Positions 35,273 to 44,288 of a stretch of DNA of 64,000 nt are shown in pieces. The position numbers and the translations under genes were made by a program. The DNA is from Hydractinia symbiolongicarpus. Its lineage: Eukaryota > Cnidaria > Hydrozoa > Anthoathecata > Hydractiniidae. The notes below the pieces were generated by a model that had not been told where the DNA came from, ran no database searches, and saw only the letters and a program-made list of their open reading frames with translations. Each line of letters begins with the position of its first letter. The first letter of the stretch is position 1. The stretch lies in the NCBI RefSeq assembly GCF_029227915.1, contig NC_079882.1, forward strand, positions 28,512,001 to 28,576,000, written 5' to 3'.

Positions 35273-36125
35273 CTATCCTTCTATCGTGGCCTTGCTAGCG
35301 CAGTCTGCGACTCTGTGATGGTTGATAAAGTTTTTCCAGGCCAAGTATTTGGAATACGTCAGGAGTGTGTACAGATCGCTCGTGTTAAAGTCGATGAGGT
35401 CTTCTCACCTGATCGCCGCGTTGTAGTGCTTTCGCGATTTTGAATTTCCGCTGGTTATGCACACGGCAAAAGGCGTGCCAGTCCGAAACATGTGGTAGCT
35501 GAACAGCAACCTGGCCATTCTCCCATTGCCGTCGTGAAAAGGGTGGATCTTTAAAAAATTTCATAACAACTTGTGGCTTGTTTCCATTTCGTCAACGTGG
35601 GCCTTGTTCTCGTACCAGTCGATGAGCTTTTTAAGACTTTGCTCCACCTCCATGTGGTCCATGTAGTTGTTGACGCCATTATTAACGCCAAAGGTCCTAA
35701 GCTCTCCCACCAAGATTGGGCTACCCTGGGAGTCTACGGACCCTTTCATTAGCACCCCGTGAGTTTTCAGCACCCCCTCGAGCGAAAGCCTTTCCTGGCT
35801 GCGCAGGTAGTTTAGCGCGCGCAGGTGCTGTGCCAGCTGAGTTCTGTTGGCTGCTGGAGAGCTCGAGTTTCCATCAGAGTTTCACAGCTCGGGAAGGCCC
35901 ACATCCCCCAGGTTTGATAGGATCTTGTATATATCTCCGTACTTTATACCAAGAGGAAACGTGCTCTCGAATTGTTTGCTGTGGAAGACGTAGGAAATGG
36001 CCATGTCGCGAGCGAACGGCTTCATCAAGCGATGGCTCGAAAATTTTGGCTACACTCTCCAAACTTGGGGACGGACTCTACCTTGTCTCTGAACTCGTCG
36101 TCATTCATCCAGATCAATTTTGTCG
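35273..36125 (-). pseudogene. Fic-domain protein, broken
   Basis: The Fic active-site motif is present as HPFHDGNGRMARLL at about 35495-35545, preceded by the usual helical region (LEGVLKTHGVLMKGSV, about 35750). Fic enzymes transfer AMP or related groups from nucleotides to target hydroxyls, with the motif His as catalytic base. An in-frame TGA (35561-35563) lies shortly before the motif, and the N-terminal part (about 35880-36125) is in other frames, so this copy cannot make a full-length product. Fic genes are not standard Polinton cargo. The host or bacterial source cannot be told from this sequence. Confidence 0.72.
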
Positions 36126-36285
36126 GATTCATTTGTTAATGCTGGCAGCACACGCAGAAATATCGGGGGAAGGTGGCACCCTATCCCGGTCAGCTATGCA
36201 AGGAGGTGGAGATCTCACGCTATTACTAAGCTCCATGTGGCCCATGAGATGGGCCCCTTGATCGAGTTCCAAGGTTACAAGAAAA

Positions 36286-37096
36286 ATGTCTTCACAAGTT
36301 AGTCTGTTTAACGCCATGCCCGCGGGAGCCATCGAGACTCTGGTAGACAGCCGGGGTCAGCCCCTCTTCAAAAGAGCAGATCTCAGGAGGTTTTTGGGGA
36401 TTGAAAATGTTAGACAGTATAACCTCGATCGTCATATGATATCATTAAGGGAAGAAATAGGAAGCGTATGTGGTACATACACTTCCGGAGCGAAAAAACC
36501 ACACGATATGTTCGTGACATTAGATGGTGCCCTGGAAATTGCTGCCACATCAAGAAAGCCCAAAGTTGTTGGGTTGATGAAGTGGCTTGCAAAAAATGGG
36601 GTGAAAAAATTTCAGGAGCTAGTCAAAGAAAAAAATACAGCCCTAGCGCTCCTTGAAGATGACCTCGAAGACAGGGATAGACAACTTATGGTGCTGGAAG
36701 AAGGAACTGGACGACAGAGAACGACAACTTGCAGTACAGAGCCAGGAAAATACAAGTCTTCGAGAAAGGTTTGTACCATATGCGCAGGATCCAAGGAAAA
36801 ACAACGTCATCATGATCTATCGCAAGCATACCGCGCAGGACGATGACGAGTATCATCTTTTTTTGTACAACTGTGCACATGTTCAAAGACGTGCTATTCC
36901 CACCAAAAGGAGATTGTTAAGTGTTCAATTTCCAAATTCCGAAGAGATTGTAGTCATAGACAACCCTAACGGTTTACACGCTTTCCATCGATTTCAAGAG
37001 GAAAGGCACGTGGAGCGGTACCGATGTAACTACAAGCTTATAGACCTTTTTCGAGATGATTTGTACGATCTAGGTGTTCCAGCATTAGAAAACTAA
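36286..37096 (+). pseudogene. BRO-N/MSV199-type DNA-binding protein with frameshift
   Basis: The first frame (36286 to about 36700) has the layout of BRO/KilA-N-type viral proteins: a substrate-recognition-like N terminus (LFKRADLRRFLGIENVRQYN), a central block ending in MKWLAKNGVKKFQELVKEK, and a coiled coil (LLEDDLEDRDRQLMVLEE). The frame shifts at about 36700 into a second open stretch to 37096 carrying ELDDRERQLAVQSQEN and a C-terminal domain of DUF3627 type (tentative). BRO proteins bind nucleic acid and are common in large DNA viruses. One insertion or deletion separates the two halves, so as read it is broken. Confidence 0.68.
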
Positions 37097-37269
37097 GGGG
37101 CGTAAGGAGGTGATGCGACAGCTTACGAGATTTTTGTGAGTCACAAGAGTCACAAAATTTGTTGATATTCGCCACATGTTTCAAGGCGTCGAAACCACGC
37201 TTTGAGCTACATGGTAAGGAAGAGGAAGGTCAAAATATGATAATAGGTAAAGGAAGGTCAAAATTGAGT

Positions 37270-37292
37270 AGTGTCGTTGCTAGAACGACACT
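37270..37292. terminator. Hairpin between convergent BRO and integrase genes
   Basis: AGTGTCGTT-GCTAG-AACGACACT, a perfect 9-bp stem, followed at about 37311-37334 by a second imperfect GC stem. It lies in the 266-bp gap between the two converging gene ends. Terminator role is inference. Confidence 0.5.
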
Positions 37293-37362
37293 TATCAACT
37301 GCCAACTGACCGGTTTTCCCGCAGCGGGGGAACCAGCGAAATGGCCTTCGGAGTCGAGAAAT

Positions 37363-38329
37363 TTACCACTCCTTGATATGCTCTGGAGGTACTTTAACAT
37401 CCTTCGGGACTAGCATCAATTCCTCTCCCACAAAACTACGTTCAGGACCACCGTCAAGATAGTACAACAGACGGCTACCCGCTACTATACGATCGAGTCT
37501 ATACGACTTTTTGCTCCACCAAGCATCAGTTCCACGTCTTTTTTGATCACCATGCTCTTCTCCAGGCCTCAGTAGGGGCTTTTCTTCAGTGTATTCTTGA
37601 TTTGACACAAGCGGCACCTCCTTGAGTTTGATCGTCTTCGAAGGTTCATGCCGATCATGGCTGTCTTGGTGTTGTTGAGACTTTTGACGATATTGTACAG
37701 ATTTTTCACCCAGATGCTACTCGTCTCCGCAGAAACCAACTCTTGCGCATCCAGGGGCTTGAACAGTCTCTGCGCGAGGACCTTGTTGTAGGACTCGACA
37801 AACGCCGTGATAGTATGGTGGTATTTGGTAGTTACACGCTTAATTTCAACACCTTTGCCCTCTAGCAGCTTCATAACGTCAGACTTGAACTCACTACCGT
37901 TGTCGCACTGGAAGGTCTTTGGATATCAGAGAGGTCCTGCTTTGTAAATGTCCTTGAGCATGTCAGCGACTTCGCTAGCCTTTTTCGTACGCAAATGTCT
38001 CGCCACTTTGTACCTTGAGCCTACGTCGATGCCTGTGAGAATATACCATAGACTCGATCATGGGGCATATAGAGCAAGTCGAATTGGTGCATTTCGTTTG
38101 GTTTCGTGATGGTGAAATGTGGGTAGTTGATGCGCTTAGGGCCTTTGATTTGTCGGAGCCAGAGCAGCTGTCTCCTCAGCCAGTGAGTAACCTTCTTCTT
38201 AGAGAGACCGCTCTGCTCAACGAGTAATTTGATCGCCTTCCGAATAGTCCAGAGATGCTCCGGGGTGTAGTAAATTTGGCTTAGCTTTCCTGCCTTCTTC
38301 TCAGTAACGATATGCTTTACTTTCGACAT
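37363..38329 (-). pseudogene. Retroviral-type (Polinton) integrase, broken
   Basis: On the minus strand: an N-terminal region ending in HWLRRQLLWLRQIKGPKRI, then the DDE core with a first strand QFDLLYMP (the first acidic residue plausibly the D here), a QCDNGSEFKSDV block holding the second catalytic D, and AFVESYNKVLAQRL with the glutamate. The C terminus has the small beta-barrel/chromo-like segment YRLDRIVAGSRLLYYLDGG (about 37440-37500) typical of Polinton integrases. At least two frameshifts (about 38020 and 37640) and an in-frame stop (near 37930) break it. The enzyme would insert the element into host DNA. Confidence 0.82.
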
Positions 38330-38359
38330 GTTATTACATATCGAAAGCGTTCCGCGGCC

Positions 38360-38506
38360 TTACATATACTTGTACGCTGCGAAACCGAGGAGGGCTAAGG
38401 ATCCTACGATGAACGTCAATTCACCGTCTTGTTGTTGCTTCGAGGGTACGTAGAAGTCGGAAAATTTGGGAGCTTTTTCAATCGTGGCGATGTAGTACTG
38501 TCTCAT
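38360..38506 (-). CDS. 48-residue protein with C-terminal membrane helix
   Basis: ATG at 38506 and stop TAA at 38360-38362. A short soluble segment is followed by a hydrophobic C-terminal helix (ELTFIVGSLALLGFAAYKYM). Intact but tiny. It sits in a run of minus-strand genes between the integrase and the capsid-type genes. Tail-anchored virion protein is a guess. Confidence 0.4.
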   Translation of the reverse strand: MRQYYIATIEKAPKFSDFYVPSKQQQDGELTFIVGSLALLGFAAYKYM

Positions 38507-38551
38507 CCCCTCGTAGAGTTCCTATAAACTCTCTCCAGCCTGTCTTTTAAG

Positions 38552-38758
38552 CTATCGCTGCTGATTGTACCAATCAATTTCTATTTGCCTGTCTCTCACC
38601 CACTGTTGCTGAGCCGCTAAAAGTTGTTCGACCGCTTTGTTGTGCCGTTTCCGCTCTGCTTCACTATGCCCCGAGAGCTTGCTGAACAGAAAGTTTGAAC
38701 CAGAAAACGCTAGTGCATTGATAGCCGCACCAGCTACCAGTACGCCAGTGGTTGCCAT
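38552..38758 (-). CDS. Small N-terminally hydrophobic protein (probable virion component)
   Basis: Encodes 68 residues: a hydrophobic start (TTGVLVAGAAINALAFSGS) then an amphipathic basic helix with HNKAVEQLLAAQQQWVRDRQ. I associate this layout with a conserved small protein in animal Polintons that is usually longer, with a further conserved C terminus; that is from memory. Here a stop after YNQQR truncates it. It lies 5 bp from the end of the capsid-type gene. Confidence 0.5.
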   Translation of the reverse strand: MATTGVLVAGAAINALAFSGSNFLFSKLSGHSEAERKRHNKAVEQLLAAQQQWVRDRQIEIDWYNQQR

Positions 38759-38763
38759 TTTAT

Positions 38764-39718
38764 TTAATATTCCACAGAGTGGAAGCGCCCGTCGAGGATG
38801 TTCAATTCGGCATCCTGCAGCAAATACACATAACAGCGTATATCCCCAGTTCCATCGGCTTTCTTCGTTATATGCAACGTTATACCGTCCGACAACCTCT
38901 GCAATTGTTTTCCAGAACCGTGAAGGGTTTGGTCCGGGGTTGCTCGGAAATCAACAAACAGAGCGTATCTTTCCGTGAAGAACTGCCCAATGGTCACCTC
39001 CGAGTCGTGGCTACTAAAGATGTTCACGACTTGTTCGAGATGGTCCTTGGGTAGCATGGCGTGGCTATACAGTTCATTCGGCTCACCTTCCACCGTGATT
39101 GAGATTTTCTTGATCTTTCGATTGTAGAAGACCTTGTTGACTCCACTGTAGGCCTTGATTTTGCCCGGATCCACGAATAGTAGTAAGACGCCCTTCAAAG
39201 ACTTGGCAGGAGTATCGATCTGGAGGTTGTAGCTCGTATTAGTCTTTTTCAAGCTCACCACCTTGCTGCGCAGGATGCATTCGTACGGCAAGGCCAGCCT
39301 CGAATATCTGGACATCTTGGCATTTGCGAGACCCTTGTGGAGCACCTTGTCAAAGTCCAGGGCGATGTTGCTGATCTTGTACTGGGCGTCAGTGGGTTTA
39401 GCTTCCGTGCTTCCAGAGGCTGCCGTGCCAGAATCTTTGATGACGTCGCTGTGCTGTGCGAAATGTAGTACGAACTGTAGACTGTCGTAGAGCCCTCCCT
39501 GGTAGAAGGGTAGATCTGCCGTCAACTCGTCTCATCTTGCTGAGGGGGATGCAAAAGGTGTTGCCATAGGCTGCCATGATTGCCTTTTCTTCATCATTGC
39601 CTACATGATCGGTCTCTTTTACCTGTAGGGCGCGAATGGTGCCATCATTCGGGTTAATACCCTCCAGAATTAGGTTGTTCTCGCGATCATACTTGGGGAA
39701 CGACAGGTCTACTCTCAC
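38764..39718 (-). pseudogene. Capsid-type protein, 3' portion (probable double jelly-roll major capsid protein)
   Basis: Two open stretches (39398-39718 and 38764-39525) overlap and are related by one frameshift near 39527. Sequence such as YDRENNLILEGINPNDGTI, a beta-rich run with VEGEPNELYSHAMLP and FVDFRATPDQTLHGSG, and the end DAELNILDGRFHSVEY matches what I know of the main virion protein of animal Polinton-like elements. The N-terminal part is missing: at 39718 the sequence passes abruptly into a plus-strand gene, which points to a deletion or inversion breakpoint. Capsid assignment is family-based inference. Confidence 0.6.
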
Positions 39719-40420
39719 GGCAAGGCAGGAGCTACTAAGATCTAAAATTGATAGTATTTTCGAACGTCTTGGTGATGAGCTGGGGGAGCCGAGCGCGAGA
39801 TTTTACAACGATTTTGAGTTAGAAGGAAACCAGCTGCTTTTTGATGGTGTAGATGTCGCGAAAGGGAATGGTGAATTGAGGAGCGTTGTCGAGATACGGA
39901 GGAGGTTAGGCGCGGCTCGCTTGCGAGCCATGGAGTTTACCGACTATACCACGCCAAACTTTACCGACTATACTACGCCAAAGGCAGTAAAGCTATGGCT
40001 CAGAAACTCCTTAACGAATTGAATCACGTTGAAGATAAGGCCAATGATATCGAAATGATGCCGCTGCTCGAGAACGTCCTGAATGACACGGAAAGCCTTG
40101 TTGAAGAAACTTCCCTGAGCGTGAAAGAAGAGGGCTCAACTTCGAGCTTCAAACGCTAAGGAGTAACCTGAAGCGCTTGAAAAGCAAGATAATCTTCTAC
40201 GACAGCGAGATCACCAACGCAGAAGGCAAGATAAAAAGGCTCGAGATCAAGAAAGCTACACCTGGAGTATCCGAGGAACAGAAAACTATCTGGAGCGAAG
40301 ACATTGCCAAGGCTAGGGAAGATCTTGAACGACTACAGGATCAAAAAGATGCCAAGCAGCACCCGGCTTACTATCCTCCGACACTCAGAGCCAACTGCTA
40401 CACATCAAGGAGACTCTGAT
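39719..40420 (+). pseudogene. Coiled-coil protein of Polinton-like elements, truncated, function unknown
   Basis: Plus-strand reading begins ELLRSKIDSIFERLGDELGE (from about 39729) and continues through FYNDFELEGNQLLFDGVDV and IRRRLGAARLRAMEF. After a small duplication (FTDYTTPNFTDYTTPK) it shifts frame into an acidic stretch and then a coiled-coil segment (40177-40419, IIFYDSEITNAEGKIKRLEI). No ATG is found at the left edge, where it is fused to the capsid-type gene in opposite orientation. I recall similar long coiled-coil proteins in cnidarian genomes but no assigned function. Confidence 0.45.
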
Positions 40421-41221
40421 GAAGATCGCAGAAGGCGATAAGTCGACACTTCCTATGTGAAGGCTCATATCACTCGGGATCATGTAGACCCCGTGGGCAA
40501 CGATGAAATCCACCTTGGACCGCGCATATTTCAGCACATTTTAGAATTCGGCAATTTCCTTTCCTGTATCGCTATCCCCTGCAATTGCACTTCCCTCGCT
40601 CCCAATGATTCCAGATCTCGCGTTCGCCTGACTCTCCAGTATCAAGTAAGCATTGAAGCGCACGCTTTGCGATAGGCGCTCAATACCAATACGAGCGAGG
40701 CCCTGTGATTTTTCAATGATCCACTGACTCCACAAGTCCTTGTCGAGATAGCTAGGCCCTGAGCCAGGGTAGTCCGAGCGATGAAGTTGCCAGCTACTGA
40801 AGAGGGTCTCGTTCCTCCACTCCTGCTCGCTGTCGCTTACCCCAAATTTGCGAGCCAGTTGGCGGAACTTCTGCTTGTTGAAGGGGTTGTTGAGACGTCG
40901 AAACCTAGGGAGACGTCGAGCTCTGATAGAATTTTTTCAGATCTGGAAGTAGACGTGGAAGCGGTAGACGGCACGAACTAGTGGCAAAGATGCGGTCAGA
41001 TGCTGCATGGAAATGCCACAAGCGGATGATGCACAGTAGGTAGCAAAGTTAAGCTGAGTAGACCAGAGACTGAAAGGGTGGCTCTGCCACTCCTTCACTG
41101 CTGTGCCTGAGTGGAATTCGTGGTTAACGAAGATGTCTGGAAATTCCACCCTGAAGGAAGACCCCTTTGAGTTAATAACGATGTCCTGCATTGAGAGGTC
41201 ATCTCCCTTAAGACTTTCCAA
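40421..41221 (-). pseudogene. Polinton-associated structural-type protein, broken, function unknown
   Basis: Minus-strand pieces at 40937-41221 (VKEWQSHPFSLWSTQLNFAT, then CGISMQHLTASLPLVRAVYR) and 40541-40735 (FNAYLILESQANARSGIIGS) are in the order expected for a roughly 450-residue protein I associate with animal Polintons. That protein normally ends in a membrane helix. The region between and after the pieces has stops and frameshifts. Whether it is a penton, membrane or other virion protein is unknown. ATG at 41221; diverges from the gene starting at 41239. Confidence 0.45.
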
Positions 41222-41238
41222 CTATCTCCCGAGGTTGG

Positions 41239-41754
41239 GTGCATACCTTACCCTCGGGTTGTACGAGTAAATGTTCATGTTATTTTAAAGAATACGATAT
41301 TCGAGGATTACCTAGGGCTCTAAAATCTATTAGTATTCGACCTATGTGGCTGAATATCTACAGCAACAACAACTTCACCATCCGTAAGGTAGGGTATGAT
41401 CAGGAGGAGCTCCGCATCGACATCATGAACGACTTGTACAGAATAGAGGGTCTAGTGGCCATTGTCAACAGTCAGGCAGGAGACAAGATTAAGCTGTTTG
41501 TCCTGAAAAATGGACTCTGCAGGCTCCGTGTCAATGACGGATACACACTCGTCATGACTGAACCACTACACAAGCTCCTAGGCCTACCCTTTGATCCCCG
41601 CAAGAAGTTCTACACAAAGGGCGACTACGATTCAGCCTACAAGACCGACGTGTACCAGTGGCTGAGACTCGTTTGCTCTCAGCTGGACGAAGATGATTGC
41701 CTACTGGATTGGAGAAATCGAAAATCCTCGTCATGCTTCCTACCAAAGAGCTAA
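41239..41754 (+). CDS. Uncharacterised protein of the Polinton-like element (possible minor capsid)
   Basis: Encodes 171 residues. From about residue 36 it shows PMWLNIYSNNNFTIRKV, LVAIVNSQAGDKIKLFV and HKLLGLPFDPRKKFYTKGD, a beta-rich composition reminiscent of single jelly-roll minor capsid proteins of these elements, but I cannot confirm it. It starts 17 bp from the oppositely oriented gene at 41221, so the two share a divergent promoter region. The reading frame ends in sequence that looks shifted (RNRKSSSCFLPKS), so the original C terminus probably extended to about 41900. Confidence 0.42.
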   Translation: MHTLPSGCTSKCSCYFKEYDIRGLPRALKSISIRPMWLNIYSNNNFTIRKVGYDQEELRIDIMNDLYRIEGLVAIVNSQAGDKIKLFVLKNGLCRLRVNDGYTLVMTEPLHKLLGLPFDPRKKFYTKGDYDSAYKTDVYQWLRLVCSQLDEDDCLLDWRNRKSSSCFLPKS

Positions 41755-41904
41755 ATGCATGGGGAGACATGCTTACATGGAGTTTTGACAACCCTTCCCC
41801 TGAAGGGGTCAACAGACAGGCTGGAGTTCAGGTTGACAGACGAGTATCACCACAATAAGAACGTTTCGTTCGTGGGAATTACAATGCACCTACTGATACA
41901 ATAA

Positions 41905-42381
41905 ATGACTGATGTTATCAAGTTTTACCCTAATTTACCAAGTGCACCTGCGGAAGACACGCAGGAGGACAGTTCACAGGTCTACAACCTCAAGGCCCAC
42001 TGTGCATAGCCATGGGAGGTATAACCATTGCCGTGGGACTCAACCAATCCGGTCTGCGGAACGCTGGGAAGAGACTGGGGGCAAAATCCAAGAAACACGA
42101 GGGGATAAGACTACTGGCGGAGACTAAGTTCAACTCAATCATCGACCTGATCAGCAGGGCCGTGGAGAATGGGGTCATCATCGACTATGAGTTTAGCCAG
42201 TACAGTACAGGAAAAACAAAAGTACATGATGATGAAGGAGCAGATCAGACAACGTATCAAGAAGATCGTGGACTCTATCAATGAGCAAGAATGTCAGCAG
42301 CTGGTGGCACAGGGCAGACAGGGGTCCAAGGAGGAACTTATGAAAAAACTTCAATCTGCACAGTATGTCAGCGGTACCTAG
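41905..42381 (+). pseudogene. Conserved helical protein of Polinton-like elements, frameshifted
   Basis: Starts MTDVIKFYPNLPSAPAED and soon hits a stop (about 42007). A second frame (42012 on) gives GKRLGAKSKKHEGIRLLAET and FNSIIDLISRAVENGVIIDY. The final helical part is in a third frame (42169-42381, QKYMMMKEQIRQRIKKIVDS). Families with this KHE-IR-LAE-K-N-I-D-ISRA layout recur in cnidarian elements of this kind, as far as I recall. Function unknown. Stop at 42381, followed by the palindrome at 42415. Confidence 0.5.
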
Positions 42382-42414
42382 AAAACCCACCTGCGTATTC
42401 ATAATCTCTCGAAC

Positions 42415-42438
42415 CTAGTGTGTTGTTCAACACACTAG
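42415..42438. terminator. Perfect 24-bp palindromic hairpin between convergent genes
   Basis: CTAGTGTGTTG-TT-CAACACACTAG, 34 nt after the plus-strand gene end and 9 nt after the minus-strand gene end (42447). A perfect 11-bp stem in an otherwise decaying region. Probable bidirectional 3'-end signal; function inferred. Confidence 0.6.
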
Positions 42439-42446
42439 ATAACCTG

Positions 42447-42665
42447 CTACTCTATCTCGAGTACTTCTCCCGTGTCTTGATCGATGATAAGGCCGCCATC
42501 ATATACGACACGTCGCTGCTTTACAGCGAGCTCTCTTGAGTATTGCTCAAGATTTTTCTGCCATGCAATTTTGGTACAAGGCTCGCAATTGGGCCCGTCC
42601 GTTTGTGCTGAAACATTTATGTACCTGACCTCCCGAATGGCTTCGAGGAGTTCAACCTTATTCAT
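42447..42665 (-). CDS. 72-residue protein, function unknown
   Basis: Intact short frame with two cysteines spaced CEPC, a basic central part and an acidic end (IIDQDTGEVLEIE). It follows the SSB-like gene on the same strand by about 100 bp. No family recognised. Confidence 0.45.
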   Translation of the reverse strand: MNKVELLEAIREVRYINVSAQTDGPNCEPCTKIAWQKNLEQYSRELAVKQRRVVYDGGLIIDQDTGEVLEIE

Positions 42666-42771
42666 CGTAGAGTAACGAGGAATGCCTAGTGATTTTGCTT
42701 CTCCTTTTTGCGGAAAACTTCATGTTTGTTGCATGGTTGAAGTCAACTATACAAAGCCCTCGCGCAGGCAC

Positions 42772-43389
42772 TTACAAGACAGTAAAGCTGTCGATCGCGT
42801 CGTCATCATAGTCATTAAAGTAGCAAGCGTTGTATCTTTCAACCTCTTTCTATTTACACTCTTCCAGGTAGGTCTGCAGGCAGTAGTTTGCACCTTGCCT
42901 GTAGATACTCGCCAAGTTCACGATGGCCTTACACTCACAACTTTTCTGCGGTATCTTTTTCTTGCGAAAGTTGATTCTAAGCTCATTATCCCACTCCTTC
43001 AGCTTAGTTCTGAGGTAGCGACCATTTTTCACGCCACCGTTGGTCAAGCGATGCACTTCCAAGGAATCCACCTTGATCAGGATTTTCTTGTATTGATCTA
43101 GCCACTCAGGATAGCTGGCCAGATTGAATGACATAGTTAGCGCGGAGCCTTCACTGAAGCATGAGACACCCTTGGAGCGGATCTTTTCAGGAGTCTTGAG
43201 CAGTAGCGGTGCTAGGTTGCTGTCTTGGTCCTGATAGCCAATTATGAAGCGCTCATCCTTGGCCTTGTTGGTTGGAATTGGATCGCTCAGCACAATGTTT
43301 TCGACTTGCACTTCTTCGATGTTTAGTGGTCTCACGTTAGTGTAAAAGTCTTCAGTCTTAATTGTTTTGTCTCCAAATTTCATCAACAT
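42772..43389 (-). pseudogene. Putative ssDNA-binding-like protein with in-frame stop
   Basis: An open frame from ATG 43389 to a stop at 42850 encodes 179 residues (FSEGSALTMSFNLASYPEWL, ASIYRQGANYCLQTYLEECK). The same frame continues after a TAG with an acidic tail containing NDYDDDAID until TAA at 42772. I associate this family with cnidarian virus-like elements, where it usually ends in an acidic run. Acidic tails are typical of single-stranded DNA-binding proteins, so that role is a guess. The single stop just before the tail makes this copy probably defective. Confidence 0.45.
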
Positions 43390-43397
43390 CCTCTTTA

Positions 43398-43595
43398 TTA
43401 TGGAGACAAAACCTCAACCAGGGTCCTCTTTGTCGTTGCGCAATCGCAACTACCACCATTGCACGTGATGTACTCCTGGTAGCAGGACCAGACAGGTTTT
43501 TCATAACTAGCTGTTATGAAAAACCTTCGTCCACAATCGCACCTGTCGTACCCGTCGAGCACGCGTTCACATTCATCGCAGTGTTCCTTAATCGT
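43398..43595 (-). other. Cys-rich frame in phase with, and downstream of, the right TIR protein
   Basis: After the TGA that ends the right TIR protein (43596-43598) the same frame stays open for about 65 codons, rich in CxxC-type pairs (HCDEC, RCDCGRRF, SCDCATTK) that look like a zinc-binding module, and ends TAA at 43398-43400. It has no start codon of its own. Either an ancestral fusion was split by the stop, or the domain needs readthrough. It contains the perfect palindrome at 43495-43525. Confidence 0.5.
43495..43525. terminator. Perfect 13-bp hairpin downstream of the right TIR protein
   Basis: GGTTTTTCATAAC-TAGCT-GTTATGAAAAACC. It lies about 70 nt past the stop of the TIR protein and upstream of the next minus-strand gene. 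Probable 3'-end signal, although it also falls inside an open Cys-rich frame. Confidence 0.5.
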
Positions 43596-44288
43596 TCATT
43601 TACTCCACAAGAGCTCAAGGTCTGCCTTTTCACCCTCTGAGAACCACCAGTTTATGTCCCTGGCAGGATGCCAGGCTACTGGAAGCAACTCCTCCTTAAT
43701 CCTAGCTTTCTCCCCTTTTCTCAAGCGATAGGCCCCGAGTAGCTCAGGCTCATCTTCGGAAACCCTGAGGCACATGTCCCGGGTGACAAACCAGTCCGGT
43801 ACATCGCCGAGCGCAAAGGAATTCTCCTCAACAGCTTCGTTGCACATTTCCTGCGTCTTGAATTGATCTGATACATGGATGAGCATAAGGGGATACTTTT
43901 CAACTGCTTCTTTGCACATGTCTTGTGTCTTGAACTGGTCCGGCACATACTCCAACATGTCGGGATACTCTCCAACAGCCTCGCTGCACATGTCTTGTGC
44001 CTTGAATTGATCCGGTACATGCATGAGCATCCCGGGATACTGTCCAACAGCCTTGCTACACATGCCTTGTGTCTTGAACCTATCGGGGATATACTTGAAT
44101 AACCATGAATTCTCCTCAACAGCTTCGTTGCACATGTCCTGCGTCTTGAATAGATCTGGTACATACCTGATCGCCGGGGAATCCTCCTCAACCAATTTTT
44201 TCCACCTTTCTTGCCTCCATCTCATCTTCTTCTTGCGTACACAATTCAACCTTGAGTGGTGGTCAATATGCCGAGTTTTACTGCGCAT
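43596..44288 (-). CDS. TIR-encoded repeat protein (DUF4116-like repeats), right copy
   Basis: Encodes 230 residues from ATG 44288. The basic N terminus (KKKMRWRQERWKKLVEED) is followed by six roughly 24-residue repeats (YVPDQFKTQDMCKEAVEKYP type), then a conserved C-terminal block DVPDWFVTRDMCLRV and ELLPVAWHPARDINWWFSEG that the left copy has lost. Part of the gene (to about 43743) lies inside the inverted repeat; the last 50 codons are unique. I recall similar VPDWFVT/AWHP proteins scattered through animal and viral genomes. Function unknown. The frame is intact although most neighbouring genes are broken. Confidence 0.72.
   Translation of the reverse strand: MRSKTRHIDHHSRLNCVRKKKMRWRQERWKKLVEEDSPAIRYVPDLFKTQDMCNEAVEENSWLFKYIPDRFKTQGMCSKAVGQYPGMLMHVPDQFKAQDMCSEAVGEYPDMLEYVPDQFKTQDMCKEAVEKYPLMLIHVSDQFKTQEMCNEAVEENSFALGDVPDWFVTRDMCLRVSEDEPELLGAYRLRKGEKARIKEELLPVAWHPARDINWWFSEGEKADLELLWSK

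Noticed and set aside
35716-36261. 181-codon plus-strand frame
   Set aside because: Opposite-strand shadow of the Fic-domain region. The minus strand shows the recognisable motif, the plus strand none.
38764-41221. Possibility that 40421-41221 is the missing N-terminal half of the capsid-type gene
   Set aside because: Its motifs (WQSHPFSLW, SACGISMQHL, PLVRAVYR) belong to a different Polinton-associated protein as far as I can recall, so I list it separately.
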